This document shows, piece after piece, positions 28,904 through 40,300 of a stretch of DNA of 64,000 bases. The notes under the pieces were generated by a model, which made no database searches, had not been told where the DNA came from, and worked only from the letters and a program-made list of their open reading frames with translations. The stretch's first letter is position 1. The number at the start of each line of letters is the position of its first letter. The stretch is from Mycosarcoma maydis (taxonomy: Eukaryota > Basidiomycota > Ustilaginomycetes > Ustilaginales), in NCBI RefSeq assembly GCF_000328475.2, contig NC_026493.1:186001-250000 (forward strand), read 5' to 3'. The position numbers and the translations under genes are program-made.

Positions 28904-31771
28904 TCAAGGACTCAGAGACCGTTGGTTGTCCAGAGTCGGCGAGCCCGTAAGCCTCCTGGCGTCGCGTGGTGGTCTCACCAGCACCGAGTCGACAGTGACT
29001 GGAGATGAGCACTCGAGTTCATTCACCCATGTGTTGCTACCGTCCCTTGTTGAAGCACCCGAATTGACATCGTGATTCTCAGCATCACCTATCGCCGGCG
29101 TCTCTGGCAGAGGTGTAGCGAGGTATTGCGACTGCGCCCATTCCCTTGCAATCTTGGAAGCGGGCGTCTCAACGCCAGCGCTGTCAAAATACCGGGATTG
29201 ACGCTTGAGCACTGGTGGTGATGGTGACGCTTCGGTCTGCTGCTTGACCTTTGGCGAGGGTACCGAGTCTCCGCGTGTTGTTTGCGACACTTTGAACGCA
29301 TGGTTGATGACGCGCGGATCAAAGGCCGGATACGCGGCAAGCGTCGTATCGTTCGAGCTGAACTGCCTCTCCTCGAAATGGTCGGTCGATTCTTGTCGAG
29401 AGCGACCAAAATCCGAGCCTATGCCAATCATGGGCAAAGAAGCGAGCCCAAACGACTCGGTTACATCCTGCGGAATCGACATGGTGGCCTCTCTTTCACG
29501 GCTCATCCAAGCCCGTGCTGCTCGCGGAGGCCGCAAAGCTTGTACTCTAGTTTTGCCGACTCGACCGAGGGCCTCGTTGTGGCCAATTCGTGGACCATCT
29601 TCCATCTCAGGCGAGTCGGCTGCCGACAGCGTGGATGCTAGCTGGTCGTCGGGGCGGATCACGAATCCGCCAGGTCGACTCGTTTGCTCGGACATGGAAA
29701 ACTTCATGGCCGTGTTCATCGCCATCTGTGGTCGCGATTGCAGCCCTGACATCATAGATGCCTCGAGGTCAACGCTCTCGGGCACGGCTGGCAATGTTCG
29801 TGTCTTCTCGTGTAGTGCGCCAGCATCGGCCTGCTCACCGCCTCCAGACCCCGAATCGTGCGTCCTAGATCCGTTTCGCTGAAATCGACGTCGAATACCA
29901 CCTGCACCACCCGCTTCGCCGCTGTTCTGACTCGCTTCCGGCTGCGGATTGTCGAAATTGCGAAAGATGATCGAGCCGATGGTAAGAGCACCAAACACCG
30001 CAGAAACCCATGTGGCTATAGCACCTGCTATGCCAATCGGTTTGACTACCGCGTCGGGTCCCTGCAAGGCATGTTCGTACTCGACAGCTGCAAGGTAGAT
30101 GGTGATGGCGCCGAAGAAGCAAGCAGCCGAAATGATACCAAAGTAGAGAATCAGCAAATTGACGAGACAGCGACGCAAATACCTGTATCGCGACATTGGA
30201 CCGCCTGAGACCGAGATGCGCTTGCGTTTAGGCGATTTGGTCGAGTTCTGTCCGCCGCGATTGCTGCTGGTGTGTGTGTCTAATCGCATCAACTTTCGGA
30301 TTGCCGAAGGCGGCCTTGGCGATTTGGGTGAGCTGGGTGGCGAGCTGCTCTGTTGCTCAACCGTGGTGCTCGGATTCTCGACCTGCTCAGTCAAGCTTGT
30401 CACGTATCCACGGTGAGAGGCAAGGCCAGGCGGGCGTGCGCCGTGGTTCTGGTTCGATATACGCGGCTCTTGGCGCAACGCCAAATCGAGACCAACTGCA
30501 TCGTGGCCGCTCTTCAAAGAGGCTGTGACAGCGCTGCGGCCTGTGCCTCGGCTTTCATCGGAAGCGCCGCGGTCTTCGTAGATGTTTTCCAGAGGTGCGC
30601 CGATTCGGGAGGTGAGGTTCGCCGCTGACCACACACCTGGCTGTTTGCTCTGCGCCGCTTGCTCGCTTGGGTGGCGGCTGTCCTTCTCAGCAGCTTCCTC
30701 GCGGGTCAACACGCTGACTTGTGTCTGTGCCTCTTCTTGTGCTAGCTGTACGTCGAGCTTACGTTGGTAGCTAAGCAGGATGCTTTTTTGCCTCCTGACC
30801 TGACGATACAGCAGATACACGAGCACGCCACCGGCAGGGACGTAAAAGGCTACAAAGACAAGTGCCCAGAAGCCCCAAATTACATAACCGATGTCAATGT
30901 AGTAATACGACCTGGTCCAATTGGTGAAGATTGTGTACGCTTGCGAACGGAAGTCATCGACCAAGACCTGGTTCACAGGTGTATTGGCTGGGGTCGATTC
31001 GAGCAACGCGTTGAAGCGACGATCCCAGTCCTTATAGTCGTTGTACGCGTTCGTCAACGTGACGGAAGAGAGGCAGACCGGCGGTAGCAGCGATACGACG
31101 AGAGCGACAGGTACGCCCCAGCAGGCGAGGTTGACAATCACCGGCCAAGCGAGATGACCTCTGGCGCTCGACTTGTTCCGAGCTGCGGTAGGCTTGTCCA
31201 GCGCACCGGGCGCAGTATAGAAACTTCCCCAGCCCGTCAGGAAAGCACCCATGTACAGCGGGATCCATATCAAGGAGCGAACGGCCTGCCAGATAGGAAC
31301 CCATGCTTCCATTTCATTGTTGAAGAGCTGCCATACGACAAAGTTGAAGGCCACTGTCAAGACACCGTAGACGCCTTCGAGCAACAAAAAACAGTTGATC
31401 GCATTAGGTACTAAATACGAGCCCTGCGCACGTCTCTCGACTCGGAAGGGATAAAGTCGTCCATGACATAAACGATGTAGAACGACGGGGAAACCAATGA
31501 CGATGATCAGGCAGATGATACCTGCTACGGCAATGTTACTGATGAAGAAAAATGGCTCGAAATGGAGAAAGAAGAGACGCTTGATGTAAGCTCGCAACTC
31601 GGCGATGGCTGCTTGCTGTACGCTTGGGTCTGTTGATGAAAGTCCTGATACAATCGAGGCCGGAAAGTCGCTGGGTTGTGTAGAGCTACGTAGGAGCTGA
31701 ACGATTCGATATGCCACTCGCGACGGCTCACCAGCCATGGCGTCGGGGGCAGATGCTGGCAGCCGCGGCAT
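28904..31771 (-). CDS. Large seven-segment membrane protein, possible GPCR-like receptor
   Basis: About 955 residues from the ATG at 31771; 31738 is an alternative start, and the frame upstream of it begins at a TTG codon. Hydrophobic segments in order: ISNIAVAGIICLIIVIGFPV, AINCFLLLEGVYGVLTVAFN, AVRSLIWIPLYMGAFLTGW, VIVNLACWGVPVALVVSLL, VIWGFWALVFVAFYVPAGGV, LVNLLILYFGIISAACFFGA and AGAIATWVSAVFGALTIGSI. A long cytoplasmic-type Ser/Gln-rich loop of about 240 residues separates segments 5 and 6, and a disordered tail of about 300 residues follows. This is the topology of fungal Git3-like and related receptors, but no family motif was recognised. The GPCR label is inference from topology only. 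Confidence 0.6.
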   Translation of the reverse strand: MPRLPASAPDAMAGEPSRVAYRIVQLLRSSTQPSDFPASIVSGLSSTDPSVQQAAIAELRAYIKRLFFLHFEPFFFISNIAVAGIICLIIVIGFPVVLHRLCHGRLYPFRVERRAQGSYLVPNAINCFLLLEGVYGVLTVAFNFVVWQLFNNEMEAWVPIWQAVRSLIWIPLYMGAFLTGWGSFYTAPGALDKPTAARNKSSARGHLAWPVIVNLACWGVPVALVVSLLPPVCLSSVTLTNAYNDYKDWDRRFNALLESTPANTPVNQVLVDDFRSQAYTIFTNWTRSYYYIDIGYVIWGFWALVFVAFYVPAGGVLVYLLYRQVRRQKSILLSYQRKLDVQLAQEEAQTQVSVLTREEAAEKDSRHPSEQAAQSKQPGVWSAANLTSRIGAPLENIYEDRGASDESRGTGRSAVTASLKSGHDAVGLDLALRQEPRISNQNHGARPPGLASHRGYVTSLTEQVENPSTTVEQQSSSPPSSPKSPRPPSAIRKLMRLDTHTSSNRGGQNSTKSPKRKRISVSGGPMSRYRYLRRCLVNLLILYFGIISAACFFGAITIYLAAVEYEHALQGPDAVVKPIGIAGAIATWVSAVFGALTIGSIIFRNFDNPQPEASQNSGEAGGAGGIRRRFQRNGSRTHDSGSGGGEQADAGALHEKTRTLPAVPESVDLEASMMSGLQSRPQMAMNTAMKFSMSEQTSRPGGFVIRPDDQLASTLSAADSPEMEDGPRIGHNEALGRVGKTRVQALRPPRAARAWMSREREATMSIPQDVTESFGLASLPMIGIGSDFGRSRQESTDHFEERQFSSNDTTLAAYPAFDPRVINHAFKVSQTTRGDSVPSPKVKQQTEASPSPPVLKRQSRYFDSAGVETPASKIAREWAQSQYLATPLPETPAIGDAENHDVNSGASTRDGSNTWVNELECSSPVTVDSVLVRPPRDARRLTGSPTLDNQRSLSP

Positions 31772-34700
31772 CGCGTACCAACTTCTGGTAATGCCAGAGG
31801 AAGCGGATATGTGATGTGGTCGGTGGTTTCCGGAGGTGAGGCTCACCGCTGAGGCTCGAAGCTCAACGAGCAAGCATGACCTGGTCGGCTTGTTTAGCGC
31901 GAGTGTCGAAGGTGTTCTGCTGCAACTCGCTGTTGACGGCCCGAGACTTGGTCAACTGTCTGTGTAGGTACCCTTTGCAGAAATGAGCCGATACAAGTGC
32001 GTGTCCGAGGCACCGAAGAAATTTGGAGAGGAAGCAAGGATTGTCGGGGGGCAGGATGTTTGCCACTTGAAGCTCCTCAGACAGCTGAGATGGACGAAGA
32101 CTTGATGAAGAATGATGAGCTAGACTCGAATAATATCAGTGGAAGCTGCTGCGTGATGAAGAAACAACGAGATAGACCCGGATCAAGCGGTGTACAGGGT
32201 GCGAACGTCCGGCGCGTGGAAGTTCAGCGCAGGTAGCTTGGTCAGCTGGGTGCAGGTATCGCAAGACGGAAAGAGTAATAGAGGATCGATATGCGATGTA
32301 TTGGTAAAGTTGAAGCTGTGGCGGAATGCTGAAAGCCAGCGTAACGAGTGTACTTCAGGCACTGAATCGCTGAGTGCGAACAAGTTCTGAATGTACCATT
32401 CGAGGCAGGATCGTAGCGCAGCAAGCCATTCGTTGGGGGAGGTTAGGTAAAACTTGAAGGAGGACAGAAAGCTCAAGAGGAAGCAATGCGAAAGGGTCAC
32501 AGGGGAAGGGGTCGATGTTGCGCTTGGGAGGCGTTGACTGAGATTCTGTTTGCTAGATGCGGACGACTGAACAGGAAACGATGTCTAAAGGACCTCGGAA
32601 CTGGCAGAGGCGAGCCTTGTCGGAAAGACCAAGGCGCACCACGATGGGAAGGAGAACACGGCTGAAAGTGAGACAAGCAGGTAAGGAGGAAGGATGCTGG
32701 CTAGTGGCAGGCAGATTGAATTCCAGAGACACGGTAACCCTCGTCTCCGTTAGCAGCATGGATGCAGATGATGAACGAAGCCAGGGTTTCAGATGCGGCG
32801 GTCAGCAAGACAGGGCACAAGCCGGCAGGGTTCATATTGGGTCGGGACAACCAACCACATTGTGACAAACAGAGCTAGCTCATTGGGACTCCGGCAAAAT
32901 CGAGACAGCCGACTGAGGGAGCATGAGAAAGGGCGCTTATAGTATTGACGATTGTCAGAGCAGCCAAGGAACAAATGTGATCCCCAGTCTGGATCTGGAG
33001 CTGAAACACGTACAAGCATACAGGACATCAGTCAAGATGATCGGCGCCAAATTGAGCTAATGATTGGCAAGTGAGTCGACGGGTGGGTGGATAGGATATT
33101 GTATATTTGTGAGTATCTCAGCTTTCGGTGTGATACGATGGAGCAACAGGCTGACAAGTCAAGGCGAAAGAGCGCGGACGAGTTGCTCAAAAAAGAAAAA
33201 TAAAAAAGAAGATCAATCACGAATTACGAATCGATGCAGTAGAAAATGAAAGTCGTAATGTGGAGAGACAAACATAGTAATAATGAGATTAAACCGTCTT
33301 CTACTGAGCGGATCCCTGAGCGGGCACTAATTAAAAAAGACAGACGGCCACTCGACGGGCATGCCTAGTTCGTACCGTCCATAGGCACTGTCGCTGTGCT
33401 GCCTCACTTGGACCTGGCGATGTGTATCACCCTCGGGAGTAGAGCGAACAGGGTTTGAGCATCTGCTGCATCGGACAATGAACCTGTCACATCCTGAGGG
33501 TAACTTTGTCTGTGAAGGACCTTTCAATCTAAGGACGAAATAAAATAAAAAAATAGAATCTAATTAAATCATTAAATAAATCAATAAAAATAATAAAACC
33601 GTGTCTTAGTGAGATCTGACCAGCAGTCGTGAGTCATTAGTGCTTGCTCGTGTATGGCGACTGTGTACCTTTGGAACTCATGGCTGTTTCTCTAGTTGCC
33701 GTCCACACGCTTTCTCCCGAACAGAATTTGGCTAGATAGGAGCAGGTTGATAGGGTGACGGTATTTCGTAACTGCGGTTGCTTTGCTCTTTGGCCTCGAT
33801 TGAGCACATCTAGGAGGCTCTGTGGGAGGCAAGCTGTCGCGCGGAATTTTTGGAGAAGAGGCTTGGCTGAGGGAAAAGAGGTCCGTGTCGATGGACTCCG
33901 CGCTCGGCAGATCTCAGAAACGAGAGAAACTAAACCAACCAACTAAGTTATTTTTATATTTTATTATTCATGTTCCCACGCAACTCACACTTTTGACTGC
34001 GCCATCTGGTGTAACCCGAAATTAGAATGCTAGAGCACGTCGAGCAAGCAACAGTTTCTCACATTCAATGTCTCTGAGACCAGAGCCGCATGGCTTTGCA
34101 TAGATTGTCAGTACGAATGCTCTCTTCTGTCGTTTGCTGCTGATCGGCATTGCAACTGATGGTCGTCAAAAGATATGTGAAAAGAAATACAGTATATCAC
34201 TTGAAGCAAAATTTGAAAATCTGGGGAAGCCAAGAAGACAACAAGACGGCGCTTAGGTTCATGCTGGATCGTGGGAAAGGTGCTTAGAGCTGCGGCAAGC
34301 GAGAGCCAGAGTGAGAGCGAGACCAATAAGTTCAAAGTCGTGTCTCAGATTCTGTCTCAGAGGCCGGTACGCAACTTGCAGAGAGCTAATGGACGCGCCT
34401 CTCTTCCGCGTCGTGCGCGGTGATGGGCCCATGAAATATTTCAAATCCGATGCCTTGAAATATTCACAGAATTGGTGGTGCTTTGTGGCTGACTGCTTAG
34501 TCTGGCTGTTCGCACCAGGCCGTGTAACCGCTTAGATCCTCGCTTCAGCGTCTTCCGCAGCCTACTTTGATATCCACTTTGGCTGCCCAAAGCGCTTAAC
34601 GGCTATTCATGGTTTAGCGAGGCATGTGAAGCATAAGGAGCGGGGACCCGGTGTGGGAACGTAAACGTAATCCGTCACTTTCGACCAAAGACACCAACGT

Positions 34701-36261
34701 GGAAGACCGATGAGTGGCGCGCGTTGAATTCACAATAAGAGAGTGGCGGCGTACAGATCAATCACGAATTATGAACGCAAGCGACAGGATGGTCTAGAAG
34801 TAATCGAGAGAGCGGTCTTTCGACGTGAAATCACGACTCGCATGCGATTCACGATTGGACAAGGCGCTAACGGTGACCTACGCAGCCTTTTATCGAGGTC
34901 CAAGCGACTTGATCATCCGATTGTTGATCGGGTCGCCTGACTCACGGATCCCGAGAAGATCTTGCACGCCCAGCAGCAGAGACAGCAGGGGCTCGAATCT
35001 CGATTTTCCAAGCTAGATCTGGAATCTTCCCTGGCTAGCGCTCGACTTATCACGTTGTCACGGTCTTTGTCACGGTCTTTGCGAAACAGGGACCTAACTT
35101 ACTGCTTAATGGCTGGCAACCATCTCGCTGTAGAGCGAGGGACGTGAAGCGATTCAGTTTTCTAGTCGTTGCTCGCTAAGTTGTAATAGTTATTCACGAT
35201 TAACGATTCGTGATTGATTTTCAGCCTGCCAACGGCCACTCACGACTCGTGACTGCAGCTGTCAAGCAATCACAAATGTCGGAAATGCCTATTTGCTTCG
35301 CTTGGTGTCCATCGCTGCTGCCGTCAAATTCGTTTAAGGAAATTGCACCATTGGACTGGTTCTCGCTTTGTTTATCGCTTTCGCTCATTGGCACAAGACT
35401 GCATACAGTATCTGCCTCCGAATGTCCGGGTACCTGCCTAGCTATGAGAACTCTCTGAGACCTTCTTTTCAACGCCATCGGCGCATTAGTGTGGCGTCGG
35501 TCGGTCTTTACATTACCGAGATTCAGAGATTGCCGACGCATTGCCTCAACACGCATTTCACGCTCGCACGTCAGGTCTGCAGTATCCCCAACGTTCTGAT
35601 CCCACCGCTGCAACGCTTTCGAAACGTTTGCTGACATCTCACCTATCTTCTTAATGCGCTCGGCTCTGGATAATATCAGGGCCACCAGAATTCCTAACGA
35701 AGCACGGAGGCTGAACTTTGCTATTCTGATTTGGGCCGTCAGCCAGGCGGGTTGAATTCACGTGATTGTGGACATTCACTAGAGGGAGATGTCACGGTTT
35801 GCTGGCCAAACATCTGCATACAAAAGGCTGCCTAAGTCCGTGTCGATTTAAGCATGAGAGCTCTGTAGCATTCGTCGATGACGTTGACGTGTCCCTTCCG
35901 TGTTCCGATTTCGACCCGAGCGATCGAACCGACCCCAACCGAACCGAACCGAACCGAAATCTCTGGTCAAGGTCAACTGGACATACAAACGCTATCACCT
36001 ACGTTGAGCGTCGTGTATCAGGGGGCCACCATCACCGCGAGCTTGACACGCACGTAATTCATGGGTCCCAGCGCCGCTCATTGCTAAACCTAGTCTGCGA
36101 GGAGTGTTGGGCCCAAAAATTTGTCTCAATTGGGCTACCCAAAGTTTTACCGACAACATTCGGAGGAAGCAGAAGCAGAACCATGGTTAAATTTACCACT
36201 GGCCAACTTTCGGCGATAGATAGCGATGAGCATGTGATACCGTCGCCCTTGAAACGGCATC
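31772..36261. other. Gene-poor 4.5-kb region
   Basis: No convincing gene on either strand. The region is more A/T-rich than its surroundings; an extreme A/T stretch lies at about 33538-33600. Small open frames exist (for example minus strand 32183-32500 and 35221-35637) without recognisable domains, and several depend on heptamer sequence or non-ATG starts. A CCGAA pentamer run lies at about 35930-35960. It probably includes a long promoter for the membrane-protein gene. No transposon ends or reverse-transcriptase motifs were noticed. Confidence 0.45.
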
Positions 36262-37265
36262 ATGCGCAGTCAGGAAGATGGCGAACGCCTTTGTGACTGC
36301 CAATGTGAGTCTGCATCGCTGAAGTGTCAGCGTTCCCTTGACCCGCCATTCATCACCGTTAGCATCTCGATTACCACCTGTTCCCGACATGCAAGCAGCA
36401 CTTCGGAGTCTTGGAACTCTTCACTCGAGAGAACGCGTTCGACTATTCATAGCGGCGCAACAATACCAGCAAATCGGCGAATTGGAACATGAATTTGAAT
36501 GCCCATGTGACGAATGTTTGCGACGAGAAGGTACGTGAGCAATGTTCTTGATCAATTTGGTCTAGTGAACAGACGCACTAAATGTAGAACGCGACTCTTG
36601 CACTAGTACTGGGCTTAAGAAGAATTCGTCGTGCAAGCGCTCAACAGGTTACCGCTTTCAAGCTGTCAGGAGCGCAAATCCAACACGTGGGACTGCATGA
36701 GCACGATCCGGTAATAAAAGCACCAAGGCGTCGTCGATCAATGGATGACAATGCCCGAAGGGGTGGAAATAAGATCGGTAGAGTGGCCGGCTTGAGGCCA
36801 GGAAGAATCACTTTGACACCCATCCACCTCACACAAGTCGGAGCGGCGCAGACGCCCCATCCGCCTATGCAAGATCATCGCGGGTTCGCCAGTGCCATGA
36901 CACTATGCAACAAAGACAAGTTTGTCGAGCAACCGTGCTGGGAAAGCGATCAACATTCGCAGCATTCAAGTGTGGTGCATGGTACAGCGAAGAGGAAGCG
37001 ACAAGCCTCAGTCAGGAAGAGAGGAGAACATAGGGCGTGTGCAACAGAGCAATACATGAACGACTCCCACACTCCTGTCGCTAAAGCTAAAGGCTGGCTG
37101 GCCTTGCCTCATCACCGTGGTTTATCTGGAAGTGGGGATTGGAGAGGGGGGAACCGGATGATTGACAAGGCGGCAGAAGGGTTGATCAGGGCGCAGGGGA
37201 GGCAGCTACTTGGGTTATTACCTGCTCTGAGAAGCAAGAAGCGCGACAGCAGGAAGAAGATATGA
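36262..37265 (+). CDS. Candidate three-exon gene, unknown protein
   Basis: Hand-built model: exons 36262-36304, 36363-36530 and 36670-37265, all in phase, 268 residues. Intron 1 is GTGAGT...TTAG (58 bp) and intron 2 GTACGT...TCAG (139 bp). Exon 2 encodes a helix-like stretch RVRLFIAAQQYQQIGELEHE followed by CPCDECLRRE. Exon 3 is a basic, Gln/His-rich tail with no known domain. A shorter alternative third exon (36588-36700, acceptor TGTAG) is also in phase and would give 107 residues. The case rests only on consensus splice sites plus long in-phase open exons; no homology was recognised. Confidence 0.3.
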
Positions 37266-37399
37266 TGTGCACGAATTGTGGCTCAAACTGAGCAAGACTC
37301 AAACTGAGAAAAGAATCGAGCAATTTCAGGCGAATTATGAAACATGATGGTGCATTTCACGATCTGTTTGTGGATGATGTTCACGTCGGTAAATGGCTT
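36701..37399. other. Third exon of candidate gene and convergent spacer
   Basis: If the 268-residue model is wrong, this whole stretch is non-coding. Otherwise only 37266-37399 is spacer, facing the 3' end of the large mitochondrial reading frame. Confidence 0.3.
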
Positions 37400-40300
37400 T
37401 CAGACGAGCTTCTCTTGACTTTCTCCGGAACTTTCGGTGGACCAACCAAAGAAGCGGTACAGACCGTCCCATACCTCGGGCTTACAACCCATGGCCAGCA
37501 GCATTACAGCGGGCAAATGAATGAGACTGACCCAAAAGCACCATCTGGCCGACTTAACCGTTCGCTCGCGGTAGAATTTCCACGCCGCATGTGCCATCAA
37601 CAGATTCAAAGGCGTACTGAGCACGGCGTAGGCTACGGGACTCACAATCCCACTCAGCGGGATCATGAGTGTGCAAATGGGCAACAGAGCTACAGCGTAC
37701 CTCAGCGAGACCCTCCTGTTGAGCGCCGGGTCGGTAACAGCCATCATCCGGTACCCGCCTCTTGCGTATTCGGCCCTCAAGGTGTGTGCGAGAGAGTTGA
37801 AGTGTGGGAACTGCCATGCGAACAGCAGCGCTGCGAGCGACCAACCTCCTACATCAGTCGAGGTGTGCAACGTGCCCGTGCATGCGGCCCAGCCCATAAG
37901 CGGTGGTAGCGCGCCAACCACAGCTCCGACCCACGTATTGGCAATCGTGCTCCGCTTCATGGGTGTGTAGGTAAACGAGTAGAGGACCACATTCGCCGCG
38001 CCCAACAGCGCGGTAAGTGGGTTGACCGTTGTCAAGAGCAAACCGACGCCGGAAGCTGCGGATACAGAGGCGAACGTGAACGCGTGCAGAGGCGTGACGG
38101 AACGAGATGGGAGAGGTCGTGCTCGTGTACGTTGCATCTGGGCGTCGTATGGCGACTCGACAAGCTGGTTCAGTGCGTTTGCTGCTGCAGAGCAGAGAGT
38201 CATGCCGGCGGTGAGGGCGAGCAGAGTGGTGACGGGAGAGGCAACCGCGACGGTGAGCGAAGCTGGACACAGTGCGTAACCTGCCATGCCGGTGAGGACG
38301 ACGAGAAAGGTAAGGCGCGATTTGGAGAGTTGTTTGTAGAGTTTGGGAAGCGTTGCCGTGGAAAGCGGTGGCACGGGGCGGAAGGCAGAAAACGAGGTGG
38401 AAGGCTCGCGCGATCGCAGGCCGCCGAGAGAGCGAAGGTCAACGACGGTGGGATCGTCAGAGATGGGTGCGAACGAGGCTACATCCATGTCAGCTTCGGT
38501 CACTGCAGTAGTAGCTGCGGTAGGAGTCGATGCAGAAGTCGAAGCGGCAGCAGCACGAGTGCTAGAAGAGGTGAAGGATCGACGACCAAGGTTTGACGCC
38601 GTGAGCGGGGTTCGCCCACGCACTTTGGTGCGCAGCGTCCTGTACAAGCTCCAAATGGCATCACCATCCACATAGCAGCCCTTGAGCCAACGCTTGATCT
38701 CACCTGGATTGCTCTCATCCCATTCGAACCCTTTCCTGGAGTGCAATACACGTCGATTGTCAAAAATGACGCACTCTCCCTCCTCCATTTGCTTCTCGTA
38801 CCTGAATTCTTCGGCAAGCGTCAGATCCGAGAAGCGTTTGAGCGCAAGATAGAATGTCTGCCTCTGCTCTGGGGTCTTGAGATGCTTGGTCGGATGCAGA
38901 GGGATCGGCGACTGGAACGGTGGCGAGTAGTTGACCGCGCTCAGCCTTGGCATGGTGGTTCCAGCCAGCGGACCACCTGCATGCCCCTCGGTGTCATGTG
39001 CAAGTTCGAACGTTGGGTGCGTGAAACGGTAATGTCTTCCGTCGTTGACATAATGAAATCCAACGGGCACTTTGGTCAAGACCTCCCACAGCTCGCGGTC
39101 CTCTTCCCACATTCGCTCGGCAACCTTGAAACTGTCAACAAAAATACTGGCGCCACCACGCACCTTATTCCTGAGCATGTGAAGGAACTGGAAGCGGGGC
39201 GGGTTTTGAAAGTAGAGCAGGTCCATGTGGAGGCCCAGGTCAAGATTGGTGTATGCGATGTTGCGTGCACCTGCTTTAGACCGGACATCCCAAAGCAGAC
39301 CGTAAAAGGTGTTGCGCAGCTCGCCCATGATGTTTGCCAGCTCTCGAAGGCGTGCAGACTGGGGTCCCTCTTCGGTCGCGGTCGTGTCAGTGGGGAGTCG
39401 GGTGACGAACGCGAATCCATCGCGAATGATGGCCTCGGTCAGGGCGTACCGCGCTTCAGTTAGTTCGGTGGAGTCAGGGTCATCATTTGGCCGGATAGCA
39501 TCCCAAGGGATGCGTGCCGGTCGAGCACCCGCTCCGCTCTCAACAGCATCAGAAGCCAGCGGTGCGTCAGGCGACCAGGGCGTCGACTTGAAATGGGTCA
39601 GGTCCTTGGCAGCCCAGTATTCCGGTACGGCCATGACATCCATATGCGTGTCAGCATAGAATGTTTCGACAGCATGGCGGAGCAAGAACGATATAGGAAA
39701 GTCGGAAGTGTGTGGTGCGTCGGCCTGTTTGGCCTCGCCGAAGGTAGCAGTAAATGCATTGACAACAGCATGTTCCTTCGCAAAGGTGAGTCGAAGTGCT
39801 GGTTCGTCTCCTGATGTGATCAGTGTCGGTGGGTGTTCTGGATCGAGAAGGGCGACTTCAAGAGGTACATCACTGGTGTGGAAGAGTTTCTGACGATTGC
39901 TCGGGTGAACCGACTGTGGCGCTTGGCAGGCATCACGCAGCCAGACATGGTCAAATCGGAAGGGCTGCAAACCCAGGTGCTGCGATTCGATCGAGACTCC
40001 ATCCGAGAGCAGACGAATGACAATGTCAGAGTCGGGAATGCGAAGCTCGTTCGTCGGACTCTTGTTGAGAGCTGCCGTAGAGCTCAGGGAACGACGAGGC
40101 TCAGCTGACCCAGCCAATGCTGCGCGCCAGTCGCCGCAGTCTCTTGCGTGCTGTTGAGCAACTCGGTGAGAGGCAGTGTGCAGACCGGCAGTAGCGACAG
40201 CAGGCAACTGACACAAAAGGTAACGACGCAAATCTCGGCATACGCGTTGGCTTGTTGCCACAAGGCGACTACTGGGTTTCAGCAGCATGATTGGCAAGAC

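Noticed and set aside
32183..32500. 105-residue minus-strand frame with a hydrophobic start, considered as a small secreted effector
   Set aside because: The hydrophobic start alone is weak, there is no cysteine pattern, and the region shows no coding bias.
35221..35637. 138-residue minus-strand open frame
   Set aside because: No domain, its end is encoded by heptamer sequence, and no splice or promoter support was seen.
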